Positions 6,713 through 13,507 of a DNA stretch of 14,995 nt are shown here, piece by piece. Position numbers and translations under genes: made by a program. Numbering within the stretch: the stretch's first letter is position 1; each line of letters begins with the position of its first letter. Origin of the DNA: Paracoccus sp. (in: a-proteobacteria) (GTDB lineage Bacteria; Pseudomonadota; Alphaproteobacteria; Rhodobacterales; Rhodobacteraceae); contig JAGPGI010000021.1 of the NCBI GenBank assembly GCA_018056045.1, positions 1 to 14,995 on the forward strand. Reading direction: 5' to 3'. The notes beneath the pieces are model-generated. The model made no database searches. It was not told the DNA's origin and saw only the letters and a list, made by a program, of their open reading frames with translations.

Positions 6713-7501
6713 CTAGAGGCTTTGCCAGACGCCGGTGCGGCGGGTGAAGCGCAGATATTCGGGGGGGCGGAAGACCGGTTCGGACATGGGGGCGATGTGG
6801 CGTTCGACCAGAAGGTCATGGCCCTGAAAATCCAGCACGGCAAATTCGTTCTGAAGATCGCCCGGCCGGGCGCAAAGTGCGGTGCCGGCCTGAATCTGCA
6901 AGAGGCTGCGCCCGCTTGCGCCCTGAAAGGCGCCGATCGACCAGATATGCAGATGGCCGGTCAGAACGACGTGGATGCCGGCGCTTTCAAAGCCCGCCAA
7001 GGCCTCGGGCGCGCCTTCGGCCAGGGCCTTGTCCACCTCGGGGCGCTGTTGCAGCGGGTGGTGCAGCGCCACGATATTGATGCAAGCGGGGTCCAGCGCG
7101 CGGGTCACGCGGGCGACCTGATCGGCGCTGATCGCGCCGCGCTGCCAGGCCATCGGATCGACGCTGTTCACGCCCTGCACCCGGATATCGCCGACATGGC
7201 CGATCGGCTCCAGCGTCTGGGCAATCGCATCGTGATAGCGGCGATAGGGGCGCATGATCCGGTCGGTCAGCTTATAGAGCGGGATATCGTGATTGCCCGG
7301 CACCGCGATCAGCGGCGCCTCGATCCTGTGCAGAAAGGCCGCCGCCTGCGCGAATTGCGCCGAGCGGCCGCGATGGGTCAGATCGCCCGAGACCACCACC
7401 AGATCGGCGCGGGCGGCGTTCACCAGATCGAGCAGGGGCGCGATCAGCGCCGTGCGTTCACGGCCGAAATGCAGGTCGGAAAGATGCAGGATACGGGTCA
7501 T
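6713..7501 (-). CDS. Calcineurin-like metallophosphoesterase
   Basis: The 262-residue protein has all five metallophosphatase motifs: LHLSDLHFG (D9, H11), VVSGDLTHRG (D40), VPGNHD (N70, H71), ALHHP (H147/H148) and TGHLH (H183, H185). Together these bind a di-metal centre that hydrolyses phosphate esters. Length and motif spacing are close to the CpdA-like 3',5'-cyclic-nucleotide phosphodiesterases of COG1409, but the motifs do not fix the substrate, and a lipid or nucleotide phosphodiester is as possible. No signal peptide is seen, so it should be cytoplasmic. Its ATG overlaps the stop of the upstream lipid kinase gene as ATGA, which implies translational coupling and perhaps a shared pathway. 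Confidence 0.88.
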   Translation of the reverse strand: MTRILHLSDLHFGRERTALIAPLLDLVNAARADLVVVSGDLTHRGRSAQFAQAAAFLHRIEAPLIAVPGNHDIPLYKLTDRIMRPYRRYHDAIAQTLEPIGHVGDIRVQGVNSVDPMAWQRGAISADQVARVTRALDPACINIVALHHPLQQRPEVDKALAEGAPEALAGFESAGIHVVLTGHLHIWSIGAFQGASGRSLLQIQAGTALCARPGDLQNEFAVLDFQGHDLLVERHIAPMSEPVFRPPEYLRFTRRTGVWQSL

Positions 7502-8463
7502 GCCTTGTCCTGCCCCCCCGCCCCTCCGGGGACCAGCACCTTGAGCGCATTGCGTCGCACCCGGATATCGAAGGGTGAATCCATCCAGGTCTTTTCGCCG
7601 TCATGGGCGACATATTCATGCGGTGGATTGGCTTTGATGCGCATTTCATCGGCGCAGATCAGGTCGAAATCGGCATAGCGCGCGGTCTTGCCAAAAGCCA
7701 GCCGCAGCGCCGCGCGAATTAGCGGCCCCGGCTTTCGGGCGCGGGCGATGAGCAGCGCCAGATGGCCTTCACGGACGCGCTCGGCGCCCTCGAGGCCGAA
7801 GGTTTCGAGCTGATAGGCGCTTTTGGCCACAAAGGCGAGCGCGGTGGTGAAATGCTGCTCCTGCCCCTCGGCCTGCACGGTCAGGTGCAAGGGGTGGCGC
7901 AGGTTCCACAACGCGACCAGCGCCGACCAATAGGCCGCGATGCGCGAACGACCCCAGCGCCGATAGATGCTTTCGCGGCGCTTGAGGATTTCGGGATAAG
8001 CGCCGAAGCTGATATTGTTCAGAAATATCATGCCATTGACGTCTCCGACATGGACATGGCGCACTTGCGGCGCGTCGAAGATCTTCAGCGCCTCGTCGAC
8101 GGTCTCACCCGAACCGAGATCGCGGGCGAAATAGTTGAAGGTGCCGCCGGGGATCACCGCCATGGCGACATCGGTGCCGGCCAGCGCGCTGGCCACCGCG
8201 GCCTGCGTGCCGTCACCGCCCGCCGCCACGACAACATCAAAGCCCTCCTCGACCGCCTGACGGGCCATGTCGGTCAGGTCGGCGCCCTCTTCCACGCGGC
8301 GGATATCCACATCCGCCGCACGATCCTGCAGCACCTGTTGCAGCCGGGCAGCGATGTCGCCGCCGGCCTTGCGGCCCGAACCCATGTTCACGATCACGCA
8401 GACCCGCTTGCGGGACAGGTCGAGCAGGGCCTCGTCGGGGATTTGCGGGGGTTGGCTGAACAT
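7498..8463 (-). CDS. Diacylglycerol-kinase-family (YegS/DagK-like) lipid kinase
   Basis: From the ATG at 8463 the protein has 321 residues, normal for the family. The N-terminal DAGKc domain shows VCVIVNMGSGRKAG (21-34), the nucleotide-binding AAGGDGTQAAVASAL (80-94) with GGDGT at 82-86, and IPGGTFNYFARDLG (104-117). The remainder fits the beta-rich C-terminal domain, including FLNNISFGAYPEIL. Such enzymes phosphorylate diacylglycerol or related lipids with ATP at the inner membrane; the lipid here is unknown. The start has GAGGA three bases upstream, a rather short gap. An ATG at 8508 and a codon at 8643 extend the frame, but the added residues do not look like the family. The gene overlaps the phosphoesterase gene by four bases. 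Confidence 0.87.
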   Translation of the reverse strand: MFSQPPQIPDEALLDLSRKRVCVIVNMGSGRKAGGDIAARLQQVLQDRAADVDIRRVEEGADLTDMARQAVEEGFDVVVAAGGDGTQAAVASALAGTDVAMAVIPGGTFNYFARDLGSGETVDEALKIFDAPQVRHVHVGDVNGMIFLNNISFGAYPEILKRRESIYRRWGRSRIAAYWSALVALWNLRHPLHLTVQAEGQEQHFTTALAFVAKSAYQLETFGLEGAERVREGHLALLIARARKPGPLIRAALRLAFGKTARYADFDLICADEMRIKANPPHEYVAHDGEKTWMDSPFDIRVRRNALKVLVPGGAGGQDKA

Positions 8464-8799
8464 GCGTCCTCGGGCGGTTGGGCTAGGGCAAACATGGATG
8501 GACCGCATCCGGTTCCATGTCCCGGCAAAGCAGGATCTTATATCCGACTTTTTTACTTTACTTTCGGATTTCACTCGTCCAGATTGTGCGAGGGCAGCCA
8601 AACCGGCCGTTCGCGACCACCAGACAGCCCGGTTGCAGGCCACGCCACCCCTATAAAATCAATGACTTGATCCGCGCAGGAGCATTCCGCCCGACAGATA
8701 ACGCCGCTTTGCGGCGCGCGCGCCCGTTGCGGTGGCGCTGACGTTGTCCGGGCAGGCGACTGTCGCGATGCCGCCCCCTTCCCAGCAATGAGACAGAGC
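8464..8799. other. 336-base divergent intergenic region between the lipid kinase and siderophore operons
   Basis: I find no convincing gene here; short frames lack codon bias or homology I recognise. It is visibly richer in A/T than its flanks around 8535-8580 and 8652-8671. It must hold the promoter of the minus-strand lipid kinase operon and that of the entC operon. Visible elements are a TATAAA with an adjoining inverted repeat (entered separately) and a small perfect hairpin at 8702-8716 (six-base arms CGCCGC/GCGGCG, loop TTT) that would lie in the entC leader if transcription starts near 8665. Confidence 0.6.
8652..8671 (+). promoter_or_regulatory. Candidate entC promoter -10 with adjoining inverted repeat
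   Basis: TATAAA at 8652-8657 is a rare A/T hexamer in this GC-rich DNA and could be a -10 element. It is followed immediately by the inverted repeat ATCAA-TGAC-TTGAT (8658-8671, five-base arms), where a repressor could block initiation. No good -35 hexamer sits 16-18 bases upstream; the nearest TTG (TTGCAG, 8633-8638) leaves only 13 bases. Iron control would be expected for the operon but is not shown by this site. Confidence 0.3.
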
Positions 8800-10017
8800 A
8801 TGAATATTCGTCTTTCCGATCCTCGTGATGGCGCGGCCACTCCTACGCCTGCCCGACCGGAGGCGCAGATCGCCTTCGCCTTCAATGGTCTGGCGGGCAG
8901 CATTCAGGGGCGCGGCACGGCGCGGCCGGTTGCGCCCGGCACGGCGCGCACGCTGGCCACGCGGATCCATGACGCCTTTGACGAGGCCGGGCCGGGCCAG
9001 ATGATCGGCGGGGCGTTACCTTTTGACCGCGCGGCGCCCGATTGCCTGTGGCTGTGCGATGTTGCGCCCCCGGGTCCGATCTCTGCATCGGACACGCTGG
9101 CCCTGCGGGACTGGTCGCTGACCCCCGAACCGGCGGCGCGGGACTATGCCCGCAACGTCACGCAGGCGCTGGCGATCATGGACGGGGAGCGCGGCATGCC
9201 CGGCGCGCTGCAAAAGCTGGTCCTGGCGCGCACACTGATGCTGCGTGCCGCCGATCCGATCCCGGTCGACGCCCTGATGGCGCGGCTGGGTGCTGACCCC
9301 AGCGCCACCGCCTTTCGCGTTGAGCTGCCGCCCGCTCAGGGTCGCCAAGGCCGCCAGCTTTGCGGCGCGACGCCGGAGCTGCTGGTCGAAAAGCGCGGCG
9401 CACGGGTGCTGTCGCATCCGCTGGCCGGCTCGGCCCGGCGCCAGATCGACCCGCAACTGGACCGCGCCGCCGCAGCCGGGCTGGAGCAATCCGGCAAGGA
9501 TCACCGCGAACACGCCATGGTGGTCGAGGCGATCCTGGACACGCTGACGCCATGGTGCCGCGATCTGCGCTGCCCGGAGGGCACGCGCGTCACCTCGACC
9601 CGCAGCATGTGGCATCTGGGCACAAGGATCGAGGGGCGGCTGAAGGATGTCGAAACCCCCGCCGTGGTGCTGGCCTCGGCGCTGCATCCGACGCCGGCGG
9701 TGGGCGGCGTTCCGACCGCCCGGGCCGAGGGGCTGATCAGGACGCTTGAACCCGTGGCGCGGGATTTCTATGCCGGGGCCGTCGGCTGGTGCGATGCGCG
9801 GGGCGATGGCGCCTGGTATGTCGCCATCCGCTGCGCCGAGATCAGCGGCCGGCAGGCGCGGCTTTATGCCGGGGCGGGGATCGTCCCCGGATCAGAGCCG
9901 ATGGCCGAGGCGGCCGAGACCGGCGCCAAGTTCGGCGCGCTGCTGGCCGCGCTTGGCCTGCCCGCAGATGCCGGTCTGGCCGGCGTCCTGCGCATGGAAG
10001 AAGAAGGAGTGAACTGA
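8800..10017 (+). CDS. entC: Isochorismate synthase (EntC/DhbC-like)
   Basis: A chorismate-binding-family enzyme of about 405 residues that converts chorismate to isochorismate, the entry step to 2,3-dihydroxybenzoate. Family motifs in order are LQKLVLART with the probable catalytic-base K139, GATPELLVEK (189-198), SHPLAGSARR (205-214), SGKDHREHAMVVEAI (231-245), SMWHLGTRIEGRL (269-281), LHPTPAVGG (295-303), DFYAGAVGW and VAIRCAEI (Mg-binding acidic residue), and YAGAGIVPGSEPMAEAAETGAKF. The full set suggests an active enzyme. ATG 8800 has GAG seven bases upstream; ATG 8788 is in frame four codons earlier but lacks any ribosome-binding site. The stop TGATG overlaps the isochorismatase ATG, so this is the first gene of an entC-entB-entA operon. 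Confidence 0.92.
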   Translation: MNIRLSDPRDGAATPTPARPEAQIAFAFNGLAGSIQGRGTARPVAPGTARTLATRIHDAFDEAGPGQMIGGALPFDRAAPDCLWLCDVAPPGPISASDTLALRDWSLTPEPAARDYARNVTQALAIMDGERGMPGALQKLVLARTLMLRAADPIPVDALMARLGADPSATAFRVELPPAQGRQGRQLCGATPELLVEKRGARVLSHPLAGSARRQIDPQLDRAAAAGLEQSGKDHREHAMVVEAILDTLTPWCRDLRCPEGTRVTSTRSMWHLGTRIEGRLKDVETPAVVLASALHPTPAVGGVPTARAEGLIRTLEPVARDFYAGAVGWCDARGDGAWYVAIRCAEISGRQARLYAGAGIVPGSEPMAEAAETGAKFGALLAALGLPADAGLAGVLRMEEEGVN

Positions 10018-10676
10018 TGGCCCTGCCCGGCATCGCCCCCTATGACCTGCCCCGCGAAAGCGACCTGCCAAAGGCGCGCGGGCCGTGGCAGCCCCGGGGC
10101 GACCGGCTGGCGCTGCTGGTCCATGACATGCAGCTCTATTTCTGCCGCCCCTATCCTGAGGGCGCACCGCTGACCCCGGCCATCGCCAATATCGCGCGCC
10201 TGATCGCGGGGGCGCGCAGGGCGGGCGTGCCGGTCCTTTACACCGCGCAAAAGGGCAATCAGTTCCGCCCCGATCGCGGTCTTCAGGCCGATCTGTGGGG
10301 TCCGGGCATGAGCGCCACCCCCGAGCATGAGGAGATCCTGCCCGATCTGGCCCCAGCGAATGGCGATATCGTGCTGGTCAAGCACCGCTACAGCGCCTTT
10401 CAGCGCTCGAATCTGGAAACGCTGATGCGCGCGCGGGGGCGCGACCAGTTGATGATTTGCGGGATTTACGCCCATATCGGCTGCCTTGCCACCGCGATCG
10501 AGGCTTTCCAGCGCGATATCGAGACCTTTGCCGTCGCCGATGCGCAGGCCGATTTCTCGCGCGAGAAACACGACATGGCGATGGGCTGGATCGCGGCGAC
10601 CTGCGGCGTGGTGCTGTCCACAGATCAGGCGGTCGCAGCGATGGACGCCGTTGAAAAGGTCAGATCATGCGCCTGA
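10017..10676 (+). CDS. entB: Isochorismatase lacking the aryl carrier domain (EntB N-terminal domain only)
   Basis: The enzyme hydrolyses the enolpyruvyl ether of isochorismate to 2,3-dihydro-2,3-dihydroxybenzoate and pyruvate. The 219 residues follow the EntB isochorismatase domain closely: LLVHDMQLYF with D37, YTAQKGNQ, DLWGPGM, LVKHRYSAF with K122, and GIYAHIGCLATA, where G155 takes the place of the nucleophilic cysteine of other cysteine-hydrolase-fold enzymes, as in EntB and PhzD. DAQADFSREKH follows. EntB is usually about 285 residues because an aryl carrier protein is fused at its C-terminus; here the protein ends soon after the hydrolase domain, and a separate carrier gene is at 11483-11725. 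AAGGAG at 10004-10009 precedes the ATG by seven bases. It overlaps entC by one base and entA by ten. Confidence 0.92.
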   Translation: MALPGIAPYDLPRESDLPKARGPWQPRGDRLALLVHDMQLYFCRPYPEGAPLTPAIANIARLIAGARRAGVPVLYTAQKGNQFRPDRGLQADLWGPGMSATPEHEEILPDLAPANGDIVLVKHRYSAFQRSNLETLMRARGRDQLMICGIYAHIGCLATAIEAFQRDIETFAVADAQADFSREKHDMAMGWIAATCGVVLSTDQAVAAMDAVEKVRSCA

Positions 10677-11440
10677 GCGGATTTGCCGGGCAAACCGCCA
10701 TCGTCACCGGCGCGGCGGGCGGCATCGGGCAGGCCGTGACCCGCGCCCTGCTTGAGGCCGGCGCCCGTGTCACCGCCGCCGATACCGAGGCCGCGCTCGC
10801 CGCGAACCCGCCCCCGCCCGGTGCCACAGCCGCCGCGCTGGATGTCCGCGACGGCGCGGCGCTTGAGGCGCTGGTATCTCAGACCGAGGCCCGGCTGGGC
10901 CCGCTGGCGCTTGGCGTCCATGCCGCCGGAATCCTGTCGATCGGGCCGCTGCTGGACCTTCAGCCCGAGGAATGGGAGCGGGTGATCGGCGTCAACACCA
11001 CCGGCAGCTTCAACACCCTGCGGGCCTTTGGTCGGGCGATGGTGCGCCATGGCCGCGGCAGCATTGTCACCATCAGTTCGAACGCGGCGGCGCTGCCGCG
11101 CATGAACATGGGCGCCTATGCGGCCTCAAAGGCCGCCGTCACGATGCTGGTGCGCTGTCTGGGGCTGGAACTGGCCGGACAGGGCGTGCGCTGCAATATC
11201 GTCGCGCCCGGCTCGACCCTGACGCCGATGCAGACCGGTATGTGGGCCGACCAGGCCGCCAATGGCGAGCGTGCGGTGATCGAGGGCAGTCTGGAAAGCT
11301 ATCGCACCGGCATCCCGCTGAAAAAGCTGGCGACGCCCGAGGATGTCTCGGATGCGGTGATGTTTCTGCTGTCGGATCAGGCCGGCCACATCACCATGGC
11401 CGATATCTTTGTCGATGGCGGCGCGACCCTGCGCGCCTGA
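10667..11440 (+). CDS. entA: 2,3-dihydro-2,3-dihydroxybenzoate dehydrogenase (EntA/DhbA-like SDR)
   Basis: This short-chain dehydrogenase/reductase of 257 residues oxidises 2,3-dihydro-2,3-dihydroxybenzoate with NAD+ to 2,3-dihydroxybenzoate. It has the nucleotide-binding TGAAGGIG (14-21), the VHAAG variant of NAAG (84-88), N110, the catalytic S138 in ISSNAA, and Y151/K155 in GAYAASK. Downstream segments LELAGQGVRCNIVAPGST, GIPLKKLATPEDV and HITMADIFVDGG closely follow E. coli EntA, which with the gene neighbourhood separates it from other SDRs. Its ATG lies inside the end of entB, indicating tight coupling, and it is the last gene of the plus-strand DHB operon. The operon converges on the aryl carrier protein gene 42 bases away. 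Confidence 0.92.
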   Translation: MRLSGFAGQTAIVTGAAGGIGQAVTRALLEAGARVTAADTEAALAANPPPPGATAAALDVRDGAALEALVSQTEARLGPLALGVHAAGILSIGPLLDLQPEEWERVIGVNTTGSFNTLRAFGRAMVRHGRGSIVTISSNAAALPRMNMGAYAASKAAVTMLVRCLGLELAGQGVRCNIVAPGSTLTPMQTGMWADQAANGERAVIEGSLESYRTGIPLKKLATPEDVSDAVMFLLSDQAGHITMADIFVDGGATLRA

Positions 11441-11455
11441 CGGCGGATATGCGGG

Positions 11456-11472
11456 GCCGGCGCACCGGCGCC
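11456..11472. terminator. GC-rich hairpin between convergent entA and carrier-protein genes
   Basis: In the 42-base convergent gap, GCCGG-CGCA-CCGGC (11456-11469) or the alternative GGCGC-ACCG-GCGCC (11459-11472) can form a stem. There is no U-tract on either side. A role as a bidirectional end of transcription is suggested by position only. Confidence 0.3.
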
Positions 11473-11482
11473 CGCCCATCGC

Positions 11483-11725
11483 TCAGGCCCGCGCGGCGAT
11501 CAGCGCCCACCAGTCGTTCAGCGTCGGCTGACGCGCCAGTTCCTCGAAGCTGGCCTTGATGCCCATCTGATTCAATTCGGACGAGAAGGTCATCACGGCG
11601 ATGGAATCGAGGCCGTAAAGCACCAGATTCTCGGCCGGGTCGATCTCGCCATCATCCTCGATCATCTTCTGGACCCGGGCCAGCAGCCAGTCGGGGCTGA
11701 GGCGGGTTTTCTCGGCGGTTTCCAT
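11483..11725 (-). CDS. Stand-alone aryl carrier protein (ArCP)
   Basis: An 80-residue acyl/peptidyl-carrier fold protein with the phosphopantetheine attachment motif YGLDSIAVM; the serine is S41 counted from the ATG at 11725. The arm carries DHB as a thioester after loading by the EntE-like ligase. The sequence resembles the C-terminal carrier domain of EntB/VibB, here encoded as a separate protein. The ATG at 11725 is chosen because AAAGGG (11737-11732) lies six bases upstream of it; an ATG at 11731 would have no spacing from the same site. It begins 12 bases after the entE stop on the same strand, so ligase and carrier are co-expressed. The phosphopantetheinyl transferase it needs is not in this window. 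Confidence 0.88.
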   Translation of the reverse strand: METAEKTRLSPDWLLARVQKMIEDDGEIDPAENLVLYGLDSIAVMTFSSELNQMGIKASFEELARQPTLNDWWALIAARA

Positions 11726-11737
11726 GGTCATCCCTTT

Positions 11738-13357
11738 CTAAGCGGCGATTGTGGTCAGACTGTCGCGCAGGCTGCGCTTGTCGATCTTGCCCACCGCCGT
11801 CAGCGGCAATGCGGGCAGAAAGCGGAAACGGTCGGGCAGCTTGTATTCGGCCACGCCCAGATCCAGCAGGTGGCGGCGCAGCGCGGGCGGCGAAAGCTTT
11901 TCGGCCCCCTCGCGCAGCACGAGGAAGGCGCAGCTTTTCTCGCCCAGATGCGCATCGGGCGTGGCGACCAGCCCAGCATGGGTGATGTCGGGATGGCGCA
12001 GCAGCAGGTTCTCGATCTCCTCGGCGGCGATCTTTTCGCCACCCCGGTTGATCTGGTCCTTGATGCGGCCGACGACGCGCAGATAGCCGCCCTGCCGCAC
12101 CACCATGTCGCCGGAATGGTAAAATCCATCCGCATCAAAGGCCTGCGCGTTATGATCAGGGCTGCGGTAATAGCCCCGGAACGTATAGGGGCCGCGTGTC
12201 GCCAGTGCGCCGGGAATGCCGTCGGGGACGGGGCGGCCGTCCTGATCCAGCACCCGGATTTCGTCATCGGGGCTGATCGGGCGGCCTTGGGTGGTAAAAA
12301 TGGTCTCGGCGCTGTCCTCAAGCCGGGTATAGTTCACCAGCCCCTCGGCCATGCCAAAGACCTGCTGCAGGCGGCAGCCCAGCAGTTCGGGGACGCTGCG
12401 CGCGGTCGTTTCGGCAAAGCTGGCGCCGCCGACCAGCATCTGGTTCAGCGTCGCCAGTTGGGCGCGGCGGGCGGGGTCCTCCTCAACCGCGCGCAGCCAC
12501 AGGGCGACGGCGGGCGGGACCAGCGACGCCATGGTCACACCTTCGCGCGAGATCAGGTCGAAACAGGTCTGCGGCTCGGGGCTGGGCGCCATGATGACGG
12601 TGCCCCCGGCATGGAACACACCCAGCGCCCCGGGCGAGCTGAGCGTGAAGTTATGCCCCGCCGGCAGCGCGCACAGAAACCGCGTCTGCGCGGTCACGCC
12701 GCAGATCTCGGCGCTGGCACGGACCGAGTAATCGTAATCGTTATGGGTGCGCGGGATCAGCTTGGGCGTGCCGGTGCTGCCGCCCGAAAGCTGGAAGAAG
12801 GCGACCTGATCGGCAGGGGTCGGGCCGGCGCCCTCGGGCAGATCTGCGCCCGGCTCAAGCCAATGGCTCAGGCTGCGTTCGGGTGCCGCTTCACCCAGAA
12901 ATAGCAGGGTCTCAGCACCAGCGGCGCGCAATTCATCGGCGAAGGCGTCATCCCGGAACAACTCATGCCCGCGCGCGGCGATGACAAGGCGCGGCGCGAT
13001 CTGGGCGGCATAGGCGGCCAGCTCCAGCCGGCGATGGCTGTATAGCGCATTCACCGGCACCACGCCGATGCGCAACAGCGCAAAGAACACGATGTAGAAC
13101 TCGGCCACATTCGGCAGTTGCACCAGCGCCGTGTCGCCATGCCCCAGCCCCGCCCGCGCCAGCCGCGCCGCCAGATTGCGCGACAGCCGGTCCAGATCGG
13201 CATAGCTCAGCCGGCGGTCGCCGCAGACCAGCGCCCCGGCCGCCGGGCGCGCGGCAAGCTGGGCATCAAGGATGCCGGTCAGAGGCTGGTCGATCCAATA
13301 GCCGGCACGACGATAGCGCGCCGCCAGATCCTGAGGCCAGGGGCTGAATTCGATCAT
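11738..13357 (-). CDS. entE: 2,3-dihydroxybenzoate-AMP ligase (EntE/DhbE/VibE-like)
   Basis: From ATG 13357 the enzyme has 539 residues. It activates 2,3-dihydroxybenzoate with ATP and loads it on the aryl carrier protein. ANL-superfamily motifs are LSGGSTGTPK (190-199), FGMAEGLVNYTR (334-345), the SGD of HSGDM (415-417), GRIKDQINRGGEKI (430-443) and the catalytic lysine K524 in AVGKIDK. The aryl pocket segment is GHNFTLSSPG: N236 and S241 agree with DHB ligases, while F237 replaces the usual tyrosine. The start matches the N-terminus of E. coli EntE (MIEFSPWPQDLAARY against a similar WP-containing opening) and has AAGGG seven bases upstream; codon 13378 lacks this support. The carrier protein gene follows directly, and the VibH-like gene is divergent. 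Confidence 0.94.
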   Translation of the reverse strand: MIEFSPWPQDLAARYRRAGYWIDQPLTGILDAQLAARPAAGALVCGDRRLSYADLDRLSRNLAARLARAGLGHGDTALVQLPNVAEFYIVFFALLRIGVVPVNALYSHRRLELAAYAAQIAPRLVIAARGHELFRDDAFADELRAAGAETLLFLGEAAPERSLSHWLEPGADLPEGAGPTPADQVAFFQLSGGSTGTPKLIPRTHNDYDYSVRASAEICGVTAQTRFLCALPAGHNFTLSSPGALGVFHAGGTVIMAPSPEPQTCFDLISREGVTMASLVPPAVALWLRAVEEDPARRAQLATLNQMLVGGASFAETTARSVPELLGCRLQQVFGMAEGLVNYTRLEDSAETIFTTQGRPISPDDEIRVLDQDGRPVPDGIPGALATRGPYTFRGYYRSPDHNAQAFDADGFYHSGDMVVRQGGYLRVVGRIKDQINRGGEKIAAEEIENLLLRHPDITHAGLVATPDAHLGEKSCAFLVLREGAEKLSPPALRRHLLDLGVAEYKLPDRFRFLPALPLTAVGKIDKRSLRDSLTTIAA

Positions 13358-13396
13358 GGAAATACCCTTGTTCAACACGATATCCCGCCCGTCATC

Positions 13397-13444
13397 TTGA
13401 CCCGGCAGGATAGTCGAGTATTTTTATCTGAAATGTCACATCAA
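13397..13444. promoter_or_regulatory. Divergent entE/vibH promoters with a TGA-N9-TCA (IRO-box-like) operator
   Basis: The 150-base gap contains two overlapping sigma70-like promoters. For the plus-strand vibH-like gene, TTGACC (13397-13402) and TATTTT (13419-13424) are 16 bases apart. For entE on the minus strand, TTGATG (13444-13439) and AATACT (13422-13417) are also 16 bases apart. TGA-N9-TCA, the core of the RirA iron-responsive operator known in rhizobia, occupies 13429-13443. It covers the entE -35 and sits just past the vibH -10, where one repressor could silence both directions. Each element is a weak match alone; their arrangement is the argument. Confidence 0.4.
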
Positions 13445-13507
13445 GGCAAGCCGGATACAACCCACAGGATGTTCGGCCCGCCCTTCTCAGATATCCGGAC
13501 CCAAGAC

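Noticed and set aside
8464..8643. 60-residue N-terminal extension of the lipid kinase
   Set aside because: The extra residues do not resemble the family and no ribosome-binding site supports the far start; the ATG at 8463 gives a normal length.
11870..12904. 344-codon plus-strand frame inside entE
   Set aside because: It is antisense to the well-conserved DHB-AMP ligase and has no recognisable domain.
13409..13428. GATA...TATC symmetric pair resembling a Fur box
   Set aside because: The spacing is one base too long and the centre does not match the Fur consensus; the TGA-N9-TCA site beside it is a better iron-operator candidate.
13118..13507. 130-codon N-terminal extension of the VibH-like protein
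   Set aside because: It runs antisense through the 5' end of entE and across the divergent promoter; the condensation-domain similarity starts just after 13508.
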